Shown in pieces: positions 20,395-29,018 of a stretch of 64,000 bases of DNA. Under the pieces are notes generated by a model. The model was given only the letters and a program-made list of their open reading frames with translations, was not told where the DNA came from and did no database searches. The position numbers and the translations under genes are program-made. Position 1 is the first letter of the stretch; the number at the start of each line of letters is the position of its first letter. Source of the stretch: Pseudarthrobacter sp. SSS035 (lineage in GTDB: Bacteria > Actinomycetota > Actinomycetes > Actinomycetales > Micrococcaceae); NCBI RefSeq assembly GCF_023273875.1, contig NZ_CP096882.1, forward strand, positions 248,001 to 312,000, written 5' to 3'.

Positions 20395-20429
20395 GCAAAA
20401 GTATTCAGTGTGCCCGATATTTATGCATC
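20395..20429 (-). promoter_or_regulatory. Two ARG-box-like operator sites ahead of argC
   Basis: On the minus strand there is ATGCATAAATATCGG (plus 20413-20428) followed by TGAATACTTTTGC (plus 20395-20407). The half-sites TGCAT and TGAAT start 20 bp apart, close to the usual spacing of paired ArgR sites. Only the first half of each box is a good match, so this is a likely but unproven ArgR target. Confidence 0.45.
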
Positions 20430-20555
20430 GACGTTGGCATCGATTCCCGGGGCGCCGCTGGACAAGCAGGCGTAAGATGGAGTGAGGGTGATCATGACCG
20501 TGCAGTCCGAATGTCGGCTGCACCGTTGCCCGAAACAGTTACGAGGCCCCGCTCC

Positions 20556-21647
20556 ATGACCACCACGTTCCCCACGTCTGAGCGCCCTAAATCGCGTGTC
20601 CGGCAGCCCAACGCCGTTGTCCTGAGCTATTCGGAGCTGTTGAAGAGCGTCAAGGCTGAAGGCCTGCTGGAACGCCGCGTCGGTTTCTACATCACGCTCT
20701 TTGCCAGCCTGGTACTCCTCATGGCCGCCACCTGGTTCGGGTTTGCCCTGATCGGCGACAGCTGGTTCCAGCTCCTCATCGCCGCAGCCGTCGGGATCCT
20801 CTGCACACAGCTGAGTTTCCTGGCCCACGAGGCCGGGCACCGCCAGATCTTCGCGTCGCGCCGGGCCAACGACTGGACCGCCCGGATCCTGGCCACCTCG
20901 GTTGCCGGCATGAGCTATTCCTGGTGGGAGCAGAAGCACGGCGCCCACCACAACCACCCCAACGTCATTTCGAAGGATCCTGACATTGCCACCGGGGCCA
21001 TCGCCTTCCACCCCGAAGGTGCCGCCACACGGCAGGGCCGGTTTTCGTTCCTGACCCGCAAGCAGGGCTGGTTCTTCTTCCCGCTACTGTTCCTTGTTGG
21101 CCTGGGGCTGCAGATCGATTCCGTGAAGTTCGTCTTCCGCCGGGCCAAGGTGACACACCGATGGGTAGAGCTTCCCATTTTGCTGGTCCGGCTTAGCCTC
21201 CTGCCCGTGCTGGCTTTTACGTTCCTGCCGCTCGGGATGGCGTTCGCGTTCATCGGCGTGCAGCTCGCCGTCTTCGGTTTCTACATGGGTGCTTCCTTCG
21301 CGCCGAACCACAAGGGCATGCCGGTCCTGCCCGCGGACAGCCGCGTGGACTTTTTCAGCCGCCAGGTCCTGACGTCACGGAACATCTCCGGTGGCCGGTT
21401 TATGGACATCCTGCTCGGCGGCCTGAACCGCCAGGCTGAGCACCACCTCTTCCCGGACATGGCACGCCCCCAGCTCGATAAGGCAGCCAAGATTGTCCGC
21501 GAGTACTGCACGAAGCACCAGGTTCCCTACACGGAAACCACGCTGCTGCAGTCCTACGGCATCATCGTCCGCTACCTGAACGATGTAGGCCTTGCTGCAG
21601 GACGCCACTTCGAGTGCCCCATGGCAACGGTGACCCGGCGGTTCTAG
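20556..21647 (+). CDS. Membrane fatty acid desaturase (acyl-CoA/acyl-lipid type)
   Basis: The 363-residue integral membrane di-iron protein introduces a double bond into acyl chains. The three histidine clusters are HEAGH (91-95), HGAHHNH (128-134) and QAEHH (about 303-307). Membrane segments lie at about 43-90 and 200-245. The pattern suits the actinobacterial DesA3-like or front-end-type group; the position of the double bond cannot be told. The ATG at 20556 is preferred over one 45 nt upstream because a GAGG-like site precedes it. Transcribed away from argC and followed by a very strong hairpin. An electron donor (ferredoxin/reductase) is not nearby. Confidence 0.88.
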   Translation: MTTTFPTSERPKSRVRQPNAVVLSYSELLKSVKAEGLLERRVGFYITLFASLVLLMAATWFGFALIGDSWFQLLIAAAVGILCTQLSFLAHEAGHRQIFASRRANDWTARILATSVAGMSYSWWEQKHGAHHNHPNVISKDPDIATGAIAFHPEGAATRQGRFSFLTRKQGWFFFPLLFLVGLGLQIDSVKFVFRRAKVTHRWVELPILLVRLSLLPVLAFTFLPLGMAFAFIGVQLAVFGFYMGASFAPNHKGMPVLPADSRVDFFSRQVLTSRNISGGRFMDILLGGLNRQAEHHLFPDMARPQLDKAAKIVREYCTKHQVPYTETTLLQSYGIIVRYLNDVGLAAGRHFECPMATVTRRF

Positions 21648-21710
21648 CACGCACTGCTAAAACGAGGCGCGTCACGCGGGCTCCCCCGCATGACTCTGCC
21701 CCGTATGACC

Positions 21711-21743
21711 CGAAGCGACGGCCGGCTTCCGGCCGTCGCTTCG
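21711..21743 (+). terminator. Perfect 15-bp hairpin after the desaturase gene
   Basis: CGAAGCGACGGCCGG (21711-21725) and CCGGCCGTCGCTTCG (21729-21743) pair without mismatch around a CTT loop. It lies 64 nt past the desaturase stop and about 75 nt before the next gene on the same strand, so it most likely ends the desaturase transcript. Confidence 0.8.
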
Positions 21744-21819
21744 TCGTCGGTAGCGGTATCCCTAGGATGGTCAGAGACACCGGCCGCGGGAAACCCCCGC
21801 CCGGAGAGGAGACCTTTTT

Positions 21820-22782
21820 ATGCAAGCCATCGTTGCCCGCCAGTCCGGAGGTCCGGAAGTCCTCGAGATCGCCGAGGTGGACCGACCGACGCCGGGTCCC
21901 GGCCAGTTGCTCATCAAGGTGGCGGCAGCCGGGGTGAACTTCATCGACACCTATCAGCGCGGGGGCATGTACCAGGTCCCGTTCCCCTTTACGCCTGGCT
22001 CGGAAGCCGCTGGGACTGTAGAGGAGCTCGGCGAAGGCGTCGAAAACTTCGCAGTCGGCAGCAGGGTGGCCACGGCCGAGGGCACTAAATGCTACGCCGG
22101 CTACGCGGTGCTCGATGCGGCCAAGGCACTTCCGGTGCCGGACGGCGTCGACGACCTGACGGCGGCTGCCTTGCCGCTCCAAGGCATGACCGCCCACTAC
22201 CTCATCAATTCCTCCTTCAAGGTCGAACCGGGCCACACAGTACTGACGCACGCAGGTGCCGGCGGCGTCGGCCTGCTGCTGATCCAGCTGCTGAAGGAGA
22301 GGGGGGCCCGCGTCATCACCACGGTTTCCTCGGAGGCCAAGGGAGAACTTGCCCGCGACGCCGGGGCCGACCATGTGCTGCGGTACGAGGGCTTCCCCCA
22401 CCATGTCCGCGAACTCACCAACGGGAAGGGCGTGGACGTGGTGTACGACGGCGTCGGCCGGAACACTTTTGACGGCTCCCTTTCCTGCCTCCGCACGCGA
22501 GGCATGCTGGTCCTGTTCGGGGCAGCCTCCGGGGCAGTTCCGCCGATGGATCCGCAGCGCCTCAACGCCGGCGGTTCGCTGACGCTGACGCGTCCGTCCC
22601 TGGCCCACTTCCTGCTCAACGAGCAGGAGCGCCACTGGCGCTCGGCGGAGATCTTCGCCGCCGCAGAAAAGGGGCACTTGACGGTACGGATCGGCGCCAC
22701 CTACCCTCTGGCCGAGGCGCGGCGTTCCCATGAGGACCTCGAGGGCCGGCGCACCACGGGCAAGGTCCTGCTGGTTCCCTGA
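21820..22782 (+). CDS. NADPH:quinone reductase-like oxidoreductase (zinc-free MDR family)
   Basis: The 320-residue protein has the medium-chain dehydrogenase/reductase fold. The N-terminal GroES-like part contains GVNFIDTYQRGGMY, typical of quinone oxidoreductase 1 (QorA). The NADPH-binding part has THAGAGGVGLLLIQLLK, with the Rossmann AGxGGVG, and YDGVG. The zinc ligands of alcohol dehydrogenases are absent. It probably reduces quinones or small electrophiles with NADPH in the cytoplasm. A GGAGAGGAG ribosome site precedes the ATG. The next gene begins 88 nt later on the same strand. Confidence 0.9.
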   Translation: MQAIVARQSGGPEVLEIAEVDRPTPGPGQLLIKVAAAGVNFIDTYQRGGMYQVPFPFTPGSEAAGTVEELGEGVENFAVGSRVATAEGTKCYAGYAVLDAAKALPVPDGVDDLTAAALPLQGMTAHYLINSSFKVEPGHTVLTHAGAGGVGLLLIQLLKERGARVITTVSSEAKGELARDAGADHVLRYEGFPHHVRELTNGKGVDVVYDGVGRNTFDGSLSCLRTRGMLVLFGAASGAVPPMDPQRLNAGGSLTLTRPSLAHFLLNEQERHWRSAEIFAAAEKGHLTVRIGATYPLAEARRSHEDLEGRRTTGKVLLVP

Positions 22783-22870
22783 TGGATACAGGCAGCACGC
22801 GTGAACAAAGCATGAATCTTCAACTAATTCTGGACACCTTGCGTTCACTTTACTCAGGCAGAATCCGTCC

Positions 22871-25800
22871 GTGAGTGAGCATCAGTCAAACGTCGTAGCA
22901 TCCCTGCCGGAGGATCCCTACCGCCCCCAGCTGGCCGGTTTTCCCCTGGCCCCGCCCGAGCGGACCCTCATGGCCATCCTGGCGGACTCGGCGGCACGTT
23001 TCCCGGAGGCCTCAGCGCTCGACGACGGCCGGCGTTCCCTGAGCTACGCCGACCTGATGGCCGCGGTCCGGGCCAAAGGACGGGAGCTCCAGGCCGCCGG
23101 GCTGGGCGCCGGCGACAGGATAGGTGTGCGGATTCCGTCCGGGACCAGCGAGCTCTACATCTCGATTCTCGCTATCCTGCACATCGGTGCCGCCTACGTT
23201 CCGGTGGACGCCGACGACCCTGAGGAACGTGCCCGGCTCGTTTTCGGTGAGGCTGGCGTAGCCGCGGTGCTCACCGGTGCGGCCGCGGTCTCCGTGCCTG
23301 ACTCCCCGGAACGCGGTGAACGGGGTCAAGCCGAGCGTCGTGCTGCCGAGCCCGGCGATGACGCGTGGGTGATCTTTACCTCCGGTTCCACCGGCACGCC
23401 CAAGGGCGTCGCGGTCCAGCACCGCTCCGCCGCCGCCTTTGTTGACGCCGAAGCCCGGATCTTCCTGCAGGCGGAGCCCCTCGGCCCGCAGGACAGGGTA
23501 CTGGCAGGGCTTTCCGTCGCCTTTGATGCCTCGTGTGAGGAAATGTGGCTTGCCTGGCGTCACGGCGCGTGCCTGGTGCCCGCACCGCGGGCCCTGGTAA
23601 GGACCGGAACGGACCTCGGACCGTGGCTCATCAGTCACGGCATCACCGCGGTATCCACCGTTCCTACGCTGGCTGCCCTGTGGCCGGCCGAGTCCCTGGA
23701 GAGCGTCCGGCTCCTGATTTTCGGCGGCGAGGCCTGCCCGCCTGAGTTGGCCGAGCGGCTTGCCATCCCGGGCCGTGAAGTCTGGAACACCTACGGCCCC
23801 ACGGAGGCCACGGTGGTGGCCTGCGCGGCTCCCCTGGGTGGCCCCGGTCCGGTCCGGATCGGACTGCCCCTGGACGGCTGGGACCTGGCCGTGGTGGACG
23901 CTGAAGGACTGCCCGTCGGCGAAGGGGAGATCGGCGAACTGATTATCGGCGGCGTCGGACTGGCCCGTTACCTTGACCCGGACAAGGACCGGGAGAAGTA
24001 CGCGCCCATGCCGTCCTTCGGTTGGGACCGCGCCTACCGTTCGGGCGACCTGGTCCGCTACGAAGCCGCCGGGCTGATCTTCATGGGCCGCGCCGACGAA
24101 CAGGTCAAGCTCGGTGGACGCCGGATCGAACTGGGCGAAATTGACGCCGCCCTGCAGTCCCTCCCACACGTTGCCGGAGCTGCTGCGGCAGTACGGACAA
24201 CCGCTGCGGGCAACCAGATCCTGGTGGGCTACCTGGCCGCCGCCGACCCTGACCTGGATCTGGCGGCCGCCCGCGAACTCCTGGCAGAGAGCCTCCCCGC
24301 GCCCCTCATTCCGCTGCTGACCGTCGTCGACTCCCTGCCTACCAAAACCAGCGGCAAGGTGGACCGCCACGCCCTACCCTGGCCGCTGACCGGGACCGGT
24401 CCGGCGGAAGCCGACGCTGCCCCCCCTGAACCTGCCCGAAGATGCCTCCTGGGTGGCAGAACAGTGGACTGCAGTCCTTGGCAGCACCGTAACAAGCCTT
24501 GACGCCGACTTCTTCGCCTACGGCGGCGGCTCCCTGTCCGCTGCGCAGCTGGTCTCCGCCCTCAGGGTCCGGTACCCCACCATCACGGTCGCCGACATTT
24601 ATGCCACACCCAGGATCGGTGCCCTGATTGATGCGGCCCGCCAGACCCTTCCCGACGGAGTGGCCACCGGGCCGGCGCCGTCCCGGACTGTCCGCCCCAC
24701 CGCGTTCAAGTCCCAGGTCTTCCAGACGCTGATGGGCATTCCCTTGCACATCCTGGTGGGGATGCGCTGGCTGACCTACGTCATGGCGGCCAACAACGTG
24801 CTGGCCGCGTTTGCCGGCTTCAGCGCTGCCCCCACCGTTTCCTGGTGGTGGGTGGCCGCCTCCTGGCTGGTCTTCGTCTCCCCGGCCGGCCGGATGCTGA
24901 TTTCCGTGGCCGCGGCCCGAATGCTGCTCCGGAAGGTGGGGCCGGGAACGTACCCGCGCTCCGGACGGGTGCACGTACGCCTCTGGCTGGCCGAACAGAT
25001 CCAGGACCTCGCCGGGGCCATCAGCCTCGCCAGCGCACCATGGGTGCCGTACTACGCCCGGGCGTTGGGCGCCAAGATCGGCAACAACGTCCAACTGCAC
25101 TCGCTGCCGCCTGTGACCGGGATGCTTTCCCTCGGCAGCGGCTCCAACGTCGAGCCTGAGGTGGATCTTTCCGGTTGGTGGATCGACGGGGACATCGTCC
25201 ACATCGGGGCCGTCCATATCGGGGCAGGAGCCAGCGTCGGGGCTCGCAGCACGCTGATGCCCGGCGCTTCCATCGGCGCCGGAGCCCAGGTGGAGCCCGG
25301 CTCGGCCGTCCTCGGCAAGGTGAAGGCCGGCCACCACGTTGCCGGGTCCCCCGCCGAGCGCCGGGGCAAGGCCAAACACTCGCTGCCGGACACTCCTGCC
25401 GAACATCGGCTGATTGGCCGGCTCTGGTTCGCCGGATTCGCCATGGCGTCAGCCGTGCTGGCCCTGATCCCCTACGTCTCCGCCGCCGCCGCGGCACTGG
25501 TGGCCTTTGCCTTCATCCAAGGCAGTGAATCGCTCTCCGCAGCCGTCCCGCAACTCCTGCTGGCCCTCGCACCCGCGGCCCTCGTGTGGTTCGTCGTCAA
25601 CCTCCTGCTGATTTTGGTCACCACCCGGATGCTCGGCATCGGCCTGGCGGAGGGCTACTACCGCGTCCGCAGCCGGATCGGCTGGCAGGTCTGGGCCACG
25701 GAACGTGTGCTGGACCTGGCCCGCGACCTGCTCTTCCCCGTTTATGCCAGTCTCTTCACACCGGTCTGGCTGCGCCTGCTGGGCGCCAAGATCGGCAAGA

Positions 25801-26831
25801 ACGTCGAAGCCTCCACGGTCCTGCTCATCCCCAAGATGACCACCGTGGGCGAGGGCGCCTTCCTGGCCGACGACACCATGGTGGCCTCCTACGAGCTCGA
25901 CGGCGGGTGGCTGCGGATTGCGCCCGCGAAGATCGGCAAGCGCTCCTTCCTGGGCAACTCGGGCATGACCGCTGCCGGCCGGAATGTCCCCAAGAACTCA
26001 CTCGTAGCCGTCCTGTCGGCCACACCGGCCAAGGCCAAGTCCGGGACGTCCTGGCTGGGCAGCCCGCCTGTGCGGCTCCGGCGCACCGCCATCGCCTCGG
26101 ACGACACCCGCACCTACCAGCCGCCGCCGCGGCTCAAGTTTGCCCGCTGCCTCTGGGAACTGGGCCGCTTCATCCCCGTGGTGGTAACGGTGGCGATCGC
26201 CGCCGGCGTGATGCTTGCTTTTGACTGGCTGGCTGCCGCCTACAACTACGGGATTGCCGCAGCCCTGGGCGGCGTCGTGATGCTGCTGGCGGGCGCGGTG
26301 GCCGCGGGCAGCGCCGTCGTCGCCAAATGGGTCCTCGTGGGCCGGATCCGTGCCGGCGAGCACCCGCTCTGGAGCTCCTTCATTTGGCGCAACGAGGTGG
26401 TTGATACGTTTATCGAAATGGTCAGCGCCCCCTGGTTCGCGCGGGCAGCCACCGGGACCCCGGCCCTGGTCTGGTGGCTCCGGGCGCTCGGCGCCCGGAT
26501 CGGCCGCGGCACGTGGTGCGAAAGCTACTGGCTTCCCGAAGCGGACCTGGTCACCCTCGGGCGGAACTCCACCGTCAACCGTGGCTGTGTGGTCCAGACC
26601 CACCTGTTCCATGACCGGGTCATGAGCCTGGACACTGTTACCCTCGAAGACGGAGCAACCATGGGCCCCCACGGCGTCATCCTGCCGCAGGCGAGCATCG
26701 GCAGCGGTGGAACTGTAGGACCGGCCTCGCTGGTGATGCGGGGCGAATCCGTTCCCGCCGCGACCTATTGGATGGGCAACCCCGTGAGCCCCTGGAGCGG
26801 TCCCGCAGCGTCTGCTCCCAAACCACGCTAG
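22871..26831 (+). pseudogene. pls: Poly-lysine-synthetase-like membrane NRPS (Pls family), one-base frameshift
   Basis: GTG start at 22871. Order: adenylation domain (SGSTGTPKG, FDASCEEMW, NTYGPTE, YRSGDLV, SGKVDR); carrier domain with the phosphopantetheine serine in GGGSLSAAQ; then paired hydrophobic segments alternating with three hexapeptide-repeat domains (beginning YARALGAKIGNN, LRLLGAKIGKN, LRALGARIGRG). This is the epsilon-poly-L-lysine synthetase plan, not a modular NRPS with condensation and thioesterase domains. The frame breaks at a C7 run (24420-24426); six C would give one 1,319-residue protein, about the length of known Pls. By-eye specificity residues D,A,E,S,I,G,T,V,V,K resemble a lysine code. 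The break may be a sequencing error. A downstream aminopeptidase and a nearby phosphopantetheinyl transferase fit the role. Confidence 0.83.
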
Positions 26832-26882
26832 CCCGCAGTACCAGCTGTCCTGCCGCCCTACGCTGATCGGAAAGACCGTCTT

Positions 26883-28262
26883 ATGAGTTCCCCCGCACCG
26901 AGCCCCACGGCCGCCAGTAACGGCCCTGCACGCACCTCGGAGCACGGCGCATCTTCGCCCGACCCCTATATGCCCGGCCATGGCACGAACGCGTACAAGG
27001 TCAGCCGCTACGAACTGGATCTTGACTACAAGCTCAGCAGCAACCGCCTGAACGGGCGCGCGGTCCTGAACGCCGTCACCCGGTACGCGACGGCGGCCCT
27101 TGTGCTGGACCTGACCGGGCTCCGGGCCACGAAGATCCAGCTCAGCGGGCGCCGGGTCAAAAAGTTCAGCCAGCGAGCCGGGCAGTTGGTCATTGTGCCC
27201 GAGGCCGCGCTGCCGGCGGGCGAGGAATTTACCCTCGACATCCGCTACGAAGGCAACCCTGGTCCCCGGCGCGGGTTCTGGGGCGAGGTGGGCTGGGAGG
27301 AACTCACCGACGGCGTCCTTGTGGCCGGCCAGCCGAACGGCGCCGCCTCCTGGTTCCCGTGCAACGACCACCCCGGTGACAAGGCCAGCTACCGGATCAG
27401 CGTGACCACCGACGCGAATTACAGGGCCGTGTGTAACGGCACCCTGATCTCCCACACCAGCAGGGCCAGCCGCGAGACCTGGGTCTACGAACAGGCCGAG
27501 CCCATGGCCACCTACCTGGCCACGGTCCAGATCGGCCGCTATGAGTTCCTCGCCCTGACTCCCTTCCCCGTGGACGGGCAGGTTCCGCAGTTCGCCGCCG
27601 TCCCGGCACTGTTGGTCGAAACGGCCCGCGAAGGCCTGGCGAGGCAGCCTGAGATGATGCGCACCTTTGCCAGCTGTTTCGGGCCCTACCCTTTCCCGGA
27701 ATACTCCGTGGTGGTGACCGAAGACGAGCTGGAAATACCGCTTGAAGCGCAGACGCTCTCCATTCTGGGCCGGAACCACCTGACGCAGGAGTGGGAATCC
27801 CAGCGGCTCATCGCCCACGAGCTCGCGCACCAGTGGTTCGGGAACTCCCTCACTGCCGCATCATGGTCGGACATCTGGCTCCACGAGGGCTTCGCCTGCT
27901 ATGCGGAGTGGATCTGGTCGGAGGAGGCGGGCGTCCTGCCTGCCGCGAACCGGGCCGCCGCAGCCTGGCGGAAACTGGCCGCCGGCAGCCAGGACATTAT
28001 CGTGGGCGACCCCGGGCCGGAGCTTATGTTTGATGACCGCGTCTACAAGCGGGGAGCCTTGGCCCTGCATGCCCTGCGGGTCCGGTGCGGCGACCTGGCA
28101 TTCTTTGCGTTGCTGCACGACTGGACGGATGCCCACCGTCACGGTTCAGTGTCCACGGCGGCCTTTATTCTCGCCGCGGACCGGGCCACCGGACTGGACA
28201 CCGAGGCGCTGCTGCACCCGTGGCTGCTCGAAGCGGCCCTTCCGCCGCTGCCGGTGCGCTGA
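26883..28262 (+). CDS. M1 family zinc aminopeptidase
   Basis: The 459-residue protein has the M1 catalytic motif HELAHQWFGN (HEXXH at 312-316) with the third ligand in WLHEGFACY (E335). The usual GAMEN exopeptidase motif is replaced by PLEAQT, as in the shorter actinobacterial M1 group. No signal peptide or membrane segment is visible, so it is probably cytoplasmic. It stops after the catalytic domain, lacking the long C-terminal domain of aminopeptidase N. It begins 51 nt after the Pls-like gene on the same strand and may be cotranscribed, which suggests a role in trimming or degrading that enzyme's product. Confidence 0.9.
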   Translation: MSSPAPSPTAASNGPARTSEHGASSPDPYMPGHGTNAYKVSRYELDLDYKLSSNRLNGRAVLNAVTRYATAALVLDLTGLRATKIQLSGRRVKKFSQRAGQLVIVPEAALPAGEEFTLDIRYEGNPGPRRGFWGEVGWEELTDGVLVAGQPNGAASWFPCNDHPGDKASYRISVTTDANYRAVCNGTLISHTSRASRETWVYEQAEPMATYLATVQIGRYEFLALTPFPVDGQVPQFAAVPALLVETAREGLARQPEMMRTFASCFGPYPFPEYSVVVTEDELEIPLEAQTLSILGRNHLTQEWESQRLIAHELAHQWFGNSLTAASWSDIWLHEGFACYAEWIWSEEAGVLPAANRAAAAWRKLAAGSQDIIVGDPGPELMFDDRVYKRGALALHALRVRCGDLAFFALLHDWTDAHRHGSVSTAAFILAADRATGLDTEALLHPWLLEAALPPLPVR

Positions 28263-28289
28263 CGAGCAAGTGCGCTGACAACAACGTCG

Positions 28290-29006
28290 CTAGCTGCCGG
28301 TGCGCGAAACCGCGACGGCGGCGCGAAAGTTGAGCGGGAGGCCCGCCTCGCCGGCGGCCAGGTCCCGGATTTCCGGGCGCGACAAAACGTCGAGCGTGTC
28401 CGGCGCCGTGGCGAGACCGTCGCCCGTCATCTTGAGCCAGGCCTCCTTGCGGACCCAGAGCCTTGCCCGCTCCTGCAGCAGCAGAGGCCCGGCAAGCCCG
28501 GCTAGGGCCGCGCGCTCGGCGTCGGTGAGGGCCACGCCGTCGAACCCCTCAAAGGCCATGCCGGACGGGTCCGCCAGGTCCAGGCCCATCGTGACTCCGG
28601 CCGGTGGATCCACCACGGCGCCCAACAGGATCCACCCGGAACTCCGGGACAGGCTCAGCGCGAGCGGCACCGGCTCTCCCCTGAGCGTATAGCCCGGCCT
28701 GCCGTGCGATAGCTCGGGGCCGGAGCCGCACCGGGGGCAGCTGAAGTGAGTGGTGAGGTCCGACGCCGGTACGTCCAGCAGTTCTGCTGCGAACCTTCGC
28801 AGGGCACGCCGGCCAGCCACAAAAACGGCCCGCGGGCCGGGTGCCAGGGCGGCAGCGCGGGCCAGCTCGGCAGGCCCCAGCACTACCAGCTGGCCGCCCG
28901 CCGTCGGGTCCTGCCCTCCCGGTATTCCGGGAGGGCAGGAACGCAGGACCGGCACTGGCGCCAACGGCCCCGCCATCTCTGGCACCCGCCCCACCAGCCC
29001 CGCCAT
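28290..29006 (-). CDS. 4'-phosphopantetheinyl transferase (Sfp type)
   Basis: The 238-residue protein has the two Sfp-superfamily signatures: MGLDLADPS (GLD at 141-143, the magnesium-binding segment) and WVRKEAWLKMTGDGL (KEA at 187-189). It transfers phosphopantetheine from CoA to a carrier-domain serine. The unusual feature is a cysteine pair, CPRC, at about 90-93. It follows pheT by 12 nt on the minus strand, so it may ride on the pheST transcript, but its function fits the Pls-like synthetase about 1.5 kb away, which needs carrier activation. Confidence 0.85.
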   Translation of the reverse strand: MAGLVGRVPEMAGPLAPVPVLRSCPPGIPGGQDPTAGGQLVVLGPAELARAAALAPGPRAVFVAGRRALRRFAAELLDVPASDLTTHFSCPRCGSGPELSHGRPGYTLRGEPVPLALSLSRSSGWILLGAVVDPPAGVTMGLDLADPSGMAFEGFDGVALTDAERAALAGLAGPLLLQERARLWVRKEAWLKMTGDGLATAPDTLDVLSRPEIRDLAAGEAGLPLNFRAAVAVSRTGS

Positions 29007-29018
29007 CCGGATCCGCGT

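Noticed and set aside
25998..27830. Minus-strand open frame of 610 codons
   Set aside because: It is antisense to the Pls-like gene and the M1 aminopeptidase, which carry catalytic motifs. Composition is that of a shadow frame (many Gly, Arg, His and Gln residues).
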